DNA of 64,000 nt from Porphyromonadaceae bacterium UBA7332 (GCA_002471225.1 DKPO01000033.1:54158-118157), one strand, 5' to 3'; positions 8,064-16,148 are shown, counted from the first letter of the stretch. Numbers and translations: made by a program. Notes: a model not told the origin generated them from the letters alone.

Positions 8064-9536
8064 ATGAATCAACAGAAATCACTATTGAAACCTGTCATGA
8101 CACTATGTCTGTTGTTAGTGGCATCAGGTTTAATGGCAATTGAGCCTTTGAATGCCGATTCGATGGTTGTAGCAGACTCTATTGCAGCTGTGAAGACCGC
8201 TCAGGCCACTAATCCACATCACATGTTGAAAGGAGCCGGATTTTCAATCACATCTCTCCTGAGAGGTTTATTAGGGATGTTTTCATTGGTAGCCATTGCT
8301 TTTTTGTTCAGTAAAAACCGGAGAGCAATCAACTGGAAACAAGTCGGAGTGGGTCTTGCTTTGCAAATAATTTTGGCTGTAGGTATTCTATATATACCTT
8401 TTGTTGGCGCTTTCTTTGAAACGTTTGGAAAGATCTTTGTTAAGATTCTTGATTTTACGAAAGCAGGGACTGAGTTTTTGTTAGGTGATTTAGTTGATTT
8501 AAATAAAACAGGATATATATTTTTGTTTCAGGTTTTACCGACGATTATCTTCTTTTCAGCATTGACAAGTTTATTGTATTACTTAAATATCATTCAAAAA
8601 GTAGTAGTTGTTATTGCCTGGGCTCTGAAAAAAGTGTTGAGCATTTCCGGAGCTGAAGGTTTAACAGTTTCAGCAAATATCTTTTTGGGTCAGACAGAGG
8701 CTCCATTGATGAGTAAGAAATATTTGCCTGAGATGACACGCTCGGAGATATTCCTTGTAATGTCAGCCGGTATGGCTACGATAGCCGGAGGTGTATTGGC
8801 CGCTTATATCGGATTGCTTGGGGGTGGAGATCCTGTGGCGCGATTGATGTATGCCAAATATCTATTATCAGCGTCAGTGATGGCAGCACCTGCAGCGATT
8901 GTATTCTCTAAAATCATAATGCCTCAGACGGAGAAAACGAACGATGGATTGGTAGTTTCTTCTGAATCAGTAGGAAGCAATGCATTGGATGCTATCTCAA
9001 ACGGGGGATCTGAAGGTGTTAAGTTAGCTGTGAATGTTGCAGCTATGTTGTTAGTGTTTATTGCTTTTGTAACATTTGCTAATTATTTATTAGGCGGATT
9101 GATCGGTCGTTTCACAGGTTTAAATGACTGGGTAATCAATATCACAGACGGACAATTTACACAATTCAATATGGAATTTATTCTGGGTATGCTATTTACT
9201 CCATTGGCTTGGTTGATGGGTGTAGGTTCTTCAGATGTTCCTTTAGTAGCGGGATTGTTAGGAAAAAAATTAATTATCAATGAATTCGTTGCTTATGCAG
9301 ATTTCGTGGCATTGAAAGATGCCGGAGCTTTTCTGGAGCAGAAATCAATCATCATGGTAACCTTTATTCTTTGCGGTTTTGCGAATATCAGTTCGATCGG
9401 TATCCAGATCGGAGGTATCGGATCTTTAGCACCGAATAAAAGAGAATGGTTGACTCAATACGGACCATTGGCCATGATTGCCGGAGCTTTGTCTTCGTGT
9501 ATGTCAGCAACTATTGTTGGTGCAATTCTCGGATAA
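8064..9536 (+). CDS. nupC: Concentrative nucleoside transporter, NupC family
   Basis: The 490-residue inner-membrane protein belongs to the CNT family, which imports nucleosides with sodium or protons. Signature motifs are SANIFLGQTEAPL (the GQTE nucleoside-binding loop) and FANISSIGIQIGGIGSLAP near the C-terminus; NAVAAM-like segments and about nine membrane spans lie between. CNT proteins are usually about 400 residues; here the first 70 residues are extra, with a signal-like hydrophobic stretch (MTLCLLLVASGLMA) and a short polar segment before the first conserved span. A terminator follows directly, and a long leader precedes, so it is a single-gene unit. Confidence 0.93.
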   Translation: MNQQKSLLKPVMTLCLLLVASGLMAIEPLNADSMVVADSIAAVKTAQATNPHHMLKGAGFSITSLLRGLLGMFSLVAIAFLFSKNRRAINWKQVGVGLALQIILAVGILYIPFVGAFFETFGKIFVKILDFTKAGTEFLLGDLVDLNKTGYIFLFQVLPTIIFFSALTSLLYYLNIIQKVVVVIAWALKKVLSISGAEGLTVSANIFLGQTEAPLMSKKYLPEMTRSEIFLVMSAGMATIAGGVLAAYIGLLGGGDPVARLMYAKYLLSASVMAAPAAIVFSKIIMPQTEKTNDGLVVSSESVGSNALDAISNGGSEGVKLAVNVAAMLLVFIAFVTFANYLLGGLIGRFTGLNDWVINITDGQFTQFNMEFILGMLFTPLAWLMGVGSSDVPLVAGLLGKKLIINEFVAYADFVALKDAGAFLEQKSIIMVTFILCGFANISSIGIQIGGIGSLAPNKREWLTQYGPLAMIAGALSSCMSATIVGAILG

Positions 9537-9560
9537 TACAAAATTCTATATTAATTTTGC

Positions 9561-9593
9561 AGAGGTTAATCGTTCAGATTAACCTCTTTTTTT
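9561..9593 (+). terminator. nupC terminator
   Basis: AGAGGTTAATC and its perfect complement form an 11-bp stem around the loop GTTCA, followed by seven or more T. Confidence 0.93.
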
Positions 9594-9611
9594 ATTAAAA
9601 ACATTAGAGCT

Positions 9612-10313
9612 ATGCATATATTTTATTGTCCCGATATTCTTTTGACGAATGAATTGTCAGAAGAGGAATCTCAGCACTGTACGAAGGTTTTAAGATTGAC
9701 CGAAGGAACAGAAATAACCGTTACGGACGGGAAAGGGCATTTCTATCCCTCACGTATTGTTCGTGCACATCACAAACGTTGTTCGGTAGAAATACTTGAA
9801 ACAATCGAGCAGAAGCCGGATCGCGATTTTAAAATTCATATAGCTGTAGCACCGACTAAAAATATAGATCGTATCGAATGGTTTGTAGAAAAAGCCGTTG
9901 AAATAGGGATCGATGAGATATCTCTTCTGAAGTGCCGTTATTCAGAACGCAAAGATGTGAAAGAGGAGCGTATCCTTAAGATTATGATTTCGGCGATGAA
10001 GCAGTCTCTGAAGGCTACTTTGCCGGTACTGAACCCCATGGTTGATATAAAAACCTTTATGCAAAGAGAGTTTGAGGGTGAAAAATTTATAGCCCATTGT
10101 TATAAAGATCAGGAGAGAATTTTCTTGAAAGATGCTTATACAAAGGGAAAATCAGCTACGATCTTTATCGGTCCTGAGGGAGATTTTAGCGAAGAGGAGG
10201 TTGAAATGGCTATTCAGACTGGGTTTAAGCCTATTTCTTTAGGGAATGCTCGTTTGCGCACGGAAACAGCAGCATTAGTGGGCTGTCACTCTTTGCATGC
10301 ACTTAATTGGTAA
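9612..10313 (+). CDS. rsmE: 16S rRNA m3U1498 methyltransferase
   Basis: The 233-residue protein has an N-terminal PUA-like domain (about 1-70, with HFYPSRI) and a C-terminal SPOUT methyltransferase domain with the trefoil-knot motifs IFIGPEGDFSEEEVEMA and ISLGNARLRTETAAL that bind SAM. RsmE methylates N3 of uridine 1498 in 16S rRNA of the small subunit. Length is normal for the family (about 240). The ATG at 9612 follows the nupC terminator by less than 20 bases, so its promoter must lie within or before nupC or be very compact; I see no good TAnnTTTG box. Confidence 0.95.
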   Translation: MHIFYCPDILLTNELSEEESQHCTKVLRLTEGTEITVTDGKGHFYPSRIVRAHHKRCSVEILETIEQKPDRDFKIHIAVAPTKNIDRIEWFVEKAVEIGIDEISLLKCRYSERKDVKEERILKIMISAMKQSLKATLPVLNPMVDIKTFMQREFEGEKFIAHCYKDQERIFLKDAYTKGKSATIFIGPEGDFSEEEVEMAIQTGFKPISLGNARLRTETAALVGCHSLHALNW

Positions 10314-10333
10314 AATGAATAAGAAAGTATAAG

Positions 10334-10401
10334 AAAAAGCGACATCAGATCTTCGTATATGCAGGTTTAGACCTTGCTCGTAAGATTTGATGTCGCTTTT
10401 T
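10334..10401. terminator. Convergent long-arm terminator hairpin
   Basis: AAAAAGCGACATCAGATCTT (10334-10353) pairs with 10382-10401 with one mismatch, around a 28-base loop. A and T runs at its ends let it stop transcription from both rsmE and the minus-strand gene at 10426-10782. Confidence 0.8.
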
Positions 10402-10425
10402 GAATTTCTGAAACAGAGAAATTTC

Positions 10426-10782
10426 TTATAATACAGAGATTTTTTTTACTAATCCGACAAACTCATCATTGTCCAGAACAAGATCAATAGAGCGGGCAGC
10501 CAGATAGTCTTCTAAATAATCGCTTTTGATATCGGCAAAAATATCATAACCGGAAAGATTCAGATTATCCAGAAATTTCTCCACTTTTTCCTGTATGCTG
10601 TAAATCATATCCAATCGTTGTTCCATATGTTCAGGTTTACTTATCTGAACATTGTGCTCGTTTTGTGCAATCAGATAAAGACATTGATAGAATTTATCCA
10701 TTGACCCGAAAATAGCTTCAATAGCTGATTTCTTTTCTTGTGGCAAATTTGCCAAATATTCCTGCGTCTTTGTCATAGTCAT
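10426..10782 (-). CDS. Small helical hypothetical protein
   Basis: I do not recognise this 118-residue protein. It has no signal peptide or membrane segment and looks mostly alpha-helical and acidic, with regular heptad-like spacing in EQRLDMIYSIQEKVEKFLDNL (two parts around residues 55-75). It has a single cysteine. The gene is bounded by a convergent terminator and by a promoter-like box about 115 bases upstream, and coding character is good. The start could be the ATG at 10782 or the in-frame ATG two codons later. Cytoplasmic location is inferred from the lack of export signals. Confidence 0.65.
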   Translation of the reverse strand: MTMTKTQEYLANLPQEKKSAIEAIFGSMDKFYQCLYLIAQNEHNVQISKPEHMEQRLDMIYSIQEKVEKFLDNLNLSGYDIFADIKSDYLEDYLAARSIDLVLDNDEFVGLVKKISVL

Positions 10783-11192
10783 ATTTGCTGATTATATTTT
10801 ACTAAAAATCTTGCTCTGATTAAGAACAGATAGCCTGGAGTAAGTATAAATGAATACTATTCGCAGGACTCTATTCTCAGGAGCGGCCTACGTTGCAAAA
10901 ATAGAATTATATTTCTGATTCCGGCCTTATATTTCTGAGTTTTATGTGTGTTGAAGAATAAGGCGTATTATTTATTCTAAATTCACTCATAAATGTAATT
11001 AGTTGTAGGATCTTAATTCATGTGTGTTGGGCTTTACATTGAAATAGCTATATAGTATCTTTTACTCACTCAGAATGTGCTTAATTGCAATATGGTAAGT
11101 GGAGTTACTAACTTGCAGATATTATAATATAACAATTGAAAAACGAAAAAATAGGGGTGAAGAAAATGGAAATAATAAATAAGATAAAAACC
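10783..11192. other. Gene-free region, left part
   Basis: No credible gene is visible. The left end is the upstream region of the minus-strand gene. It holds the direct repeat TTATATTTCTGA at 10907-10918 and 10927-10938 and two copies of ATGTGTGTTG about 80 bases apart. Short open frames here lack coding character. Confidence 0.6.
10896..10903 (-). promoter_or_regulatory. Candidate -7 box for the small helical protein gene
   Basis: On the minus strand the sequence is TATTTTTG, matching TAnnTTTG. It lies 113 bases upstream of the start at 10782, implying a leader of roughly 105 bases. Confidence 0.4.
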
Positions 11193-11308
11193 GGTGGCAA
11201 TTGGTGCTGATTGGTGCTGATTCGGTGTCGATTGAAATAGGTGAATCGACACCTGTTATTGTTTAATAACCAGCTTGTTATAATGCTGGTGTCGATAGTG
11301 TCGATTCA
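11193..11308 (+). repeat. GGTGYYGATT repeat array, copy 1
   Basis: In order: a degenerate unit GGTGGCAATT (11194-11203 region), two direct units GGTGCTGATT (11203-11212, 11213-11222), GGTGTCGATT (11224-11233) whose inverted partner AATCGACACC lies at 11244-11253, a 34-base non-conserved spacer, and a 21-base block at 11288-11308 (GGTGTCGATAGTGTCGATTC plus A). The same layout with the same 34-base spacer length and an identical 21-base block recurs at 63886-64000. There is no coding frame through it. Function unknown; it could be a protein-binding iteron array or the end of a mobile or recombination element. Confidence 0.85.
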
Positions 11309-11350
11309 AATTGTAAAACTCCAGGTAGAGTTATAGGCATATCGTTAAAA

Positions 11351-11425
11351 AGAAACGGTATATCTCTGAAAAGATACGCCGTTTCTTTTCAGAGATATAC
11401 CGTAAGTTTGGAAAGATATACCGTA
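11351..11425. repeat. Perfect 19-bp inverted repeat with alternative pairing
   Basis: Arms at 11355-11373 and 11385-11403 are perfect complements (ACGGTATATCTCTGAAAAG on the left) around an 11-base loop. An overlapping inverted pair, AGAAACGG at 11351-11358 and CCGTTTCT at 11379-11386, uses the same bases, so two exclusive folds are possible. A third copy of the half-site (AAAGATATACCGTA) lies at 11412-11425. Confidence 0.85.
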
Positions 11426-11460
11426 TTTTTTTCGGGTAATACGGATGTATTTTCCCTCGA

Positions 11461-11545
11461 AAACAAACGTATTTCGACAACAAAACAAACGCATTTGGAG
11501 ATAACGAAATACGTTCGTTTTTTCAGGCAAATACGTTCGTTTTTT
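11461..11545. repeat. Inverted and direct TACG-containing repeats
   Basis: AAACAAACGTATTTCG at 11461-11476 is the complement, with one mismatch, of 11505-11520. The 17-mer AAATACGTTCGTTTTTT occurs at 11507-11523 and again at 11529-11545. A variant AAACAAACGCATTTGG lies between them. Confidence 0.8.
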
Positions 11546-11568
11546 GAAAGCTTTTATATTTCCGGATT

Positions 11569-11628
11569 TAGATACGTACCGGCGTTTACGTTGATACGTA
11601 TCTAAGAATATTTACATACGTATGTAAA
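11569..11628. repeat. Palindromes containing TACGTA
   Basis: TAGATACGTA at 11569-11578 pairs with TACGTATCTA at 11595-11604. The perfect 18-bp palindrome TTTACATACGTATGTAAA occupies 11611-11628. The stretch from here to the fetA promoter (11629-11819) shows nothing I can name. Confidence 0.8.
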
Positions 11629-11819
11629 ATAATTTTGCTACGTATTAAAAAACAGATAGATTTACTTCTCTTCGCCTTATTATTCATGGGAGCATCGTAC
11701 AAATCAGAATATATTATTCTTTCAAGTTCTATAAATAATTGATTATTTATGAACGGCTTCTCTAACACTAAAAGATGTATTTATATGTTTAACTCCAAGA
11801 GAAAGTGAGAGGCATCACT

Positions 11820-11827
11820 TATATTTG
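11820..11827 (+). promoter_or_regulatory. Candidate -7 box of fetAB
   Basis: TATATTTG matches TAnnTTTG and ends 20 bases before the fetA ATG, giving a very short leader. Confidence 0.45.
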
Positions 11828-11847
11828 TGATAAAATAGAAAAAGAAT

Positions 11848-12462
11848 ATGATCAATTATAATGATATTACCTTTTCATATGGAGGTAATAATCTATTTAA
11901 AGATTTTAATTTAAACATTACAGATAATGAACATGTCTGTATAGCAGGACGCTCGGGAGTCGGTAAAAGTACCTTATTGAATTTCTTGCTGGGATTTCTT
12001 CAACCAGAAAAAGGTATGATTGAAGTAAATGGAATCCAGCAATCCAACGAAAATATACAACTGATACGGAATCAGATACTTTGGCTTCCACAGGATATAA
12101 ATTTACCTTTTCAGAATGTCAGAGAGCTGTTGCAGTTTCATTTCCAGTTTAAGGTGAACCGAAAGAAGTTATATGATGAGTCAAAAGCCCTGGAGCTATT
12201 TGCTGCTTTCGGGTTGGATCGTTCTCTGATCAATCATGAAATTGCTCAATTGAGCGGTGGGCAGAAGCAACGTATCGCTTTTATAGCAGGAATCCTGACG
12301 GATAAACAGGTTTATCTGCTTGACGAACCTACGGCAGCTTTAGATCCGGAGAGTACCATTCGCATGGGGCAGTTTGTGCAATCTTGTACAGATCGAACGA
12401 TTATGGCGATTTCGCATGATGAGCATTTTCAGAAATATTTTGATCGAACAATAACATTATAA
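11848..12462 (+). CDS. fetA: FetA-type ABC transporter ATP-binding protein
   Basis: The 204-residue ATPase has Walker A GRSGVGKST (about 33-41), Q-loop LPQDINLPF, signature LSGGQKQR, Walker B VYLLDEPTAALD and the H-loop ISHDEHF. Such short ATPases paired with an UPF0014 permease form FetAB (YbbL-YbbM). In E. coli FetAB exports iron and protects against oxidative stress; that role is transferred by homology. It is encoded 8 bases before the permease gene, so both form one operon. The gene lies immediately after the repeat-rich gene-free kilobase. Confidence 0.85.
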   Translation: MINYNDITFSYGGNNLFKDFNLNITDNEHVCIAGRSGVGKSTLLNFLLGFLQPEKGMIEVNGIQQSNENIQLIRNQILWLPQDINLPFQNVRELLQFHFQFKVNRKKLYDESKALELFAAFGLDRSLINHEIAQLSGGQKQRIAFIAGILTDKQVYLLDEPTAALDPESTIRMGQFVQSCTDRTIMAISHDEHFQKYFDRTITL

Positions 12463-12470
12463 GCGGGAAT

Positions 12471-13241
12471 ATGGATATTTCATTTTGGGGATTTATGATG
12501 GGGCTTTTGCTACTGCTGATCCCATGTTACTATCTCAATTTTTACAAAACCGGATTAGTTAAAGATACATTGATCGGAGCTTCCCGGATGATCATTCAGT
12601 TATTTCTGATTGCCATTTATCTGGAATATCTTTTTAAATGGAATAATGCGTGGATCAATTTGCTATGGGTCGTTGTGATGACTGTTGTGGCTGCTTTAAC
12701 TGTTCTGAACCGTACCAAGTTAAGTCGCTCCTTGTTGCTTTTACCAGCTCTGGGTGCTTTTTTATTCTCGGTTTTGTTTATCGCACTTTATTTTATAGGA
12801 TGTGTAGTACAGATGTCAGACTTGTTTGATGCACGTTATTTTGTGCCTATTTCAGGAATGATACTCGGGAATATATTAATAGCCAATGTGATAGCGCTAA
12901 ATACGTTTTATTCAGGAATCAAGCGAGAATCGAACTTTTATCGTTATCAGTTGGGTAACGGAGCTACTTTTCAGGAAGCTTTACGTCCATTTATGAGAGA
13001 TGCACTGATCAAATCATTCAATCCGACAATTGCGACGATGACGGTCATGGGACTTGTGTCATTACCGGGAACTATGACGGGGCAGCTATTGGGTGGTAGT
13101 TCTCCATCGGTAGCCATAAAGTATCAGATCATGCTGATGATTGCTATTTTTGCGTCTTCACTGATATCTGTTCTGATTACTTTGTGGGCCACGCGTCGGA
13201 AAGCTTTCGATACAAATGGGCTACTGAAAGACACTATTTGA
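12471..13241 (+). CDS. fetB: FetB-type ABC transporter permease (UPF0014)
   Basis: This 256-residue inner-membrane protein has about seven hydrophobic spans. It carries the hallmark UPF0014 segments: the PISGMILGNI patch (about 126-135) and SFNPTIATMTVMGLVSLPGTMTGQ (residues about 182-205, key part GLVSLPGTMTGQ), followed by GGSSPSVAIKYQIM. It pairs with the preceding ATPase to make a half-size exporter assigned to iron efflux in E. coli. The stop codon overlaps the -33 element of the fabD promoter. Confidence 0.88.
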   Translation: MDISFWGFMMGLLLLLIPCYYLNFYKTGLVKDTLIGASRMIIQLFLIAIYLEYLFKWNNAWINLLWVVVMTVVAALTVLNRTKLSRSLLLLPALGAFLFSVLFIALYFIGCVVQMSDLFDARYFVPISGMILGNILIANVIALNTFYSGIKRESNFYRYQLGNGATFQEALRPFMRDALIKSFNPTIATMTVMGLVSLPGTMTGQLLGGSSPSVAIKYQIMLMIAIFASSLISVLITLWATRRKAFDTNGLLKDTI

Positions 13242-13266
13242 AATATTAATTATTTAATTATCTTTG
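13237..13266 (+). promoter_or_regulatory. fabD promoter
   Basis: TTTG at 13237-13240 and TATCTTTG at 13259-13266 are 18 bases apart, close to the Bacteroidota consensus TTTG-N19-TAnnTTTG. The -33 element overlaps the fetB stop. Confidence 0.65.
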
Positions 13267-13338
13267 TCGCACATATTTTTAAAACTGTTGCAATAAGTTA
13301 GAGTCAGCAGTTCAATTAATCACTAAAATAGATTATAC

Positions 13339-14217
13339 ATGAAAGCTTATGTATTTCCAGGACAAGGCGCTCAATTCGTAGGAATGGGTAAGGATCTTTA
13401 CGAAAACTCAGCCTTGGCGAAAGAAATGTTTGAGAAAGCAAACGAAATCTTGGGATTTAGAATCACAGATCTAATGTTTGAGGGAACAGACGAAGATCTA
13501 CGTCAGACAAAAGTAACTCAACCAGCTATATTTCTTCACTCTGTTATTTTAGCAAAAACTTTAGGCGATGATTTCAAACCGGAAATGGTAGCAGGTCACT
13601 CGTTAGGTGAATTTTCGGCTTTAGTAGCAGCAGGTGCATTGTCTTTCGAAGATGGTCTTCGTTTAGTTGCTGCGCGTGCAATGGCTATGCAGAAAGCTTG
13701 TGAAGCTGCACCTTCAACAATGGCAGCTGTGTTAAATCTGGCTGACGAAAAAGTAGAAGAAGTATGTGCTTCTATTGATGGCGAAACAGTTGTTTGTGCA
13801 AACTATAACTGTCCGGGGCAGTTAGTGATCTCAGGTACAGAAGCAGGTATCGACAAAGCATGTGAGTTATTATTAGCTGCAGGAGCAAAAAGAGCATTGA
13901 AACTAAAAGTAGGAGGTGCTTTCCACTCACCGCTTATGGAACCGGCTCGTGCTGAATTGGCTGATGCAATTGCTAATACTCAGTTCTCTGCACCGATTTG
14001 TCCGGTGTATCAAAATGTTGATGCTAAACCAGCTACAGATCCTGAAGTAATCAAAGTAAATCTTATTGCTCAATTGACAGCTCCTGTACGTTGGACTCAG
14101 TCAGTGAAAAATATGATCGAAGGGGGTGCTATTGAATTTACAGAAGTAGGTCCGGGTGCTGTACTACAAGGATTAGTGAAAAAGATTAATAAAGAAGTAG
14201 CAACAAAAGGGGCTTAA
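13339..14217 (+). CDS. fabD: Malonyl-CoA:ACP transacylase
   Basis: The 292-residue enzyme moves malonyl groups from CoA to acyl carrier protein for fatty acid synthesis in the cytoplasm. The start motif YVFPGQGAQFVGMGKDLY, nucleophile Ser88 in GHSLGEFSA and catalytic His196 in GGAFHSPLM are present, as is the family arginine in LVAARAMAMQ. Length is normal (about 290-310). It has its own promoter and is followed 22 bases later by the TSCPD gene, probably on the same transcript; other fab genes are not adjacent. Confidence 0.96.
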   Translation: MKAYVFPGQGAQFVGMGKDLYENSALAKEMFEKANEILGFRITDLMFEGTDEDLRQTKVTQPAIFLHSVILAKTLGDDFKPEMVAGHSLGEFSALVAAGALSFEDGLRLVAARAMAMQKACEAAPSTMAAVLNLADEKVEEVCASIDGETVVCANYNCPGQLVISGTEAGIDKACELLLAAGAKRALKLKVGGAFHSPLMEPARAELADAIANTQFSAPICPVYQNVDAKPATDPEVIKVNLIAQLTAPVRWTQSVKNMIEGGAIEFTEVGPGAVLQGLVKKINKEVATKGA

Positions 14218-14239
14218 TAACCAGGTTATTAAAAAAGAA

Positions 14240-14491
14240 ATGAGTAGAGCTATTCAATTTTACCCTAAAGGTGTTTGTTGCAAACAGATAGATGTAATCG
14301 TTGAAGATGGTAAAGTAGCGAATGTTACTTTCACTGGTGGATGTAATGGCAATTTGCAAGGTCTTTCTTCTCTTATTAAAGGAATGGATTGCCATGACGT
14401 AATTGCCCGATTGAAAGGAATCGATTGTAAAGGAAAAGGAACATCCTGTCCGGATCAGTTATCCCAATGTCTTCAGTCAATTACACTATAA
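14240..14491 (+). CDS. Small TSCPD-domain protein (TIGR03905-like)
   Basis: The 83-residue protein is a stand-alone TSCPD domain with TSCPDQLSQCL near its C-terminus and GGCNGNLQGLSSLIKGM in the middle (split by GGCNGN). The domain is also found at the C-terminus of some ribonucleotide reductases. Five cysteines (Cys14, Cys15, Cys35, Cys52 and others) suggest metal or nucleic-acid binding, but function is not established. It follows fabD by 22 bases and ends at a terminator. Confidence 0.85.
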   Translation: MSRAIQFYPKGVCCKQIDVIVEDGKVANVTFTGGCNGNLQGLSSLIKGMDCHDVIARLKGIDCKGKGTSCPDQLSQCLQSITL

Positions 14492-14509
14492 ATAAAATAT
14501 TAGGATAAG

Positions 14510-14555
14510 AAGAGCTGTACGAAAAGTCTGAATACTTTTCTACAGCTCTTTTTTG
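14510..14555 (+). terminator. Terminator after the TSCPD gene
   Basis: AAGAGCTGTA and GAAAAG on the left pair with CTTTTC and TACAGCTCTT on the right (one bulged C), followed by a T run. Confidence 0.88.
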
Positions 14556-14624
14556 TTCTCTGATGATAAGTGAGATGACAGATATGTATATTATCCGATT
14601 CTGAAATATCTTAATCAATACAGA

Positions 14625-16013
14625 ATGAAATTAAAGGTACAAGCTTTTGCTGAAAGATGGGGCTGGCAAATACTCTCAATCGGATTATTATTATTGATCT
14701 GGCAAGTGGGAGCACTAATTTTTGCCAACCCATTTATATTGCCCTCTTGCTGGGATGTTATTAAATACTTCGTTAAATTATCGGGAGAACAGGCCTTTTA
14801 CGTAAATCTGCTATTTACGTTCTATAGAGCTCTTATCGGCTTTTTTATGTCGGCAGCGATAGCATTGCCGGTTAGTTATTTTTGTGCTCGTAATAAGGCT
14901 TTTGAAAAGCTTTTATCACCGATACTTTTATTGCTCAAAAGCACACCGATACTTTCATTTCTATTATTGGCAATCGTTTGGTTTTCATCCGAGAATATTC
15001 CGTTGGTAATCGCTTTCATAGGTATGTTTCCTATACTTACGATTCAGTTTACAGCGGGTTTTAAAGCTTTGGATCCTCATTTCATTCAGATAGCAACATT
15101 GTATCATCTGAGCAGAAGAAAAAGATTTTTCTGGATTGAATATCCGGCTATTAAAACTTATATATTTTCGGGGATAGCTTCGGCTATAGGTTTGGGATGG
15201 CGTGCTATTATTATAGGTGAGGCATTATCATCCATAGATTCGGGTATAGGGGCAGCAATGAAACAGGCTCAGAATTATATAGATGTGGCGTATTTGTTTG
15301 CATTGACTTTTGCCAGTCTTTTCGCATCCTTTATTATAGAGTATATTCTAAAAAAAATGGCTGCTTATGCACCACATAAACAGTATGATTTTAAGCATAG
15401 ACTGATGAGTGAAGAATTATATATAGAGCCTCTGGTAATAGAAAATCTGTCATTCAAACGTAATAAAAGAAATATATTTACGGATTTCAATCTGAAGCTT
15501 GAGGAATCAGAAGTTGTAGCTGTACAAGCTGTTTCGGGATTTGGGAAATCTACACTGGTGGATCTGATTTGTGGATTCGTGAAACCAAATTCCGGTAAGA
15601 TACTAAAAAGCTCTATCTCTGTCTTGTTTCAGAATGTCCGATTATTTCCATGGCTGACCGTACAGGAGAATATTGACTTAATCTTACCTGTGATGATTGA
15701 TAGTAAGCAGCGGAATTTGTTTTATGACATTTTTGGGATAGAACATCTTCTTGACCGATATCCTCAGAGTCTAAGCGGAGGTGAAGCTCAGAGAGTCGGA
15801 CTTGTAAGGACATTGTTGTATCCGTGCCAGCTTTATATACTGGACGAACCATTAAAAGGACTGGATACAGAGTTTCGTAATCGATTGCTGCATTTTATAT
15901 CCGGTTACGTTAAAGAACATCACGCAGCTTTGTTGTGGATAACGCATGATCGAGAGGATTTGGTTATTGCGGATAAAATATTGAACTTAAGTAAGGAGAA
16001 CGGCAATCAATAG
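14625..16013 (+). CDS. Fused ABC permease-ATPase, NitT/TauT/SsuCB type
   Basis: The 462-residue protein joins a BPD-type permease (about 1-255, six or so spans, with GLGWRAIIIGEALSS like SsuC/TauC) to an ATPase domain (about 270-462). The ATPase has Q-loop SVLFQNVRLFPW, signature LSGGEAQRVGL, Walker B LYILDEPLKGLD and H-loop WITHDRED. The P-loop reads AVSGFGKST, with Ala in place of the first glycine of GxxxxGKS/T. Relatives import sulfonates, taurine, nitrate or thiamine precursors, normally as separate subunits. No substrate-binding protein is adjacent, so the substrate is unknown. A terminator overlaps the stop codon. Confidence 0.85.
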   Translation: MKLKVQAFAERWGWQILSIGLLLLIWQVGALIFANPFILPSCWDVIKYFVKLSGEQAFYVNLLFTFYRALIGFFMSAAIALPVSYFCARNKAFEKLLSPILLLLKSTPILSFLLLAIVWFSSENIPLVIAFIGMFPILTIQFTAGFKALDPHFIQIATLYHLSRRKRFFWIEYPAIKTYIFSGIASAIGLGWRAIIIGEALSSIDSGIGAAMKQAQNYIDVAYLFALTFASLFASFIIEYILKKMAAYAPHKQYDFKHRLMSEELYIEPLVIENLSFKRNKRNIFTDFNLKLEESEVVAVQAVSGFGKSTLVDLICGFVKPNSGKILKSSISVLFQNVRLFPWLTVQENIDLILPVMIDSKQRNLFYDIFGIEHLLDRYPQSLSGGEAQRVGLVRTLLYPCQLYILDEPLKGLDTEFRNRLLHFISGYVKEHHAALLWITHDREDLVIADKILNLSKENGNQ

Positions 16014-16028
16014 ATTGTCGTTTTTTTT
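16000..16028 (+). terminator. Terminator overlapping the stop codon of the fused ABC gene
   Basis: ACGGCAATC pairs with GATTGTCGT (one G-T pair) across the TAG stop at 16011-16013, followed by eight T. Confidence 0.85.
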
Positions 16029-16112
16029 ATTCCTTTATAGTCATAAATCAATAAAACAAAATCAGAATCGAATATAAAAAAATTATATTCTAAAAAATCA
16101 AAATCAGTTTCC

Positions 16113-16120
16113 TATATTTG
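16113..16120 (+). promoter_or_regulatory. Bacteroidota-type -7 box
   Basis: TATATTTG matches TAnnTTTG, 28 bases before the dehydrogenase start. Confidence 0.5.
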
Positions 16121-16148
16121 GCTGATGTAATTATTAAATATCAGAATC

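Noticed and set aside
11193..11308. CRISPR array
   Set aside because: The units are only 10 bases, are not separated by spacers of uniform length, and no cas gene is present in the window.
11070..11768. Several open frames of 60-65 codons within the repeat-rich gap
   Set aside because: They run through direct and inverted repeats, overlap on both strands, lack promoters or starts of quality, and have unbiased composition.
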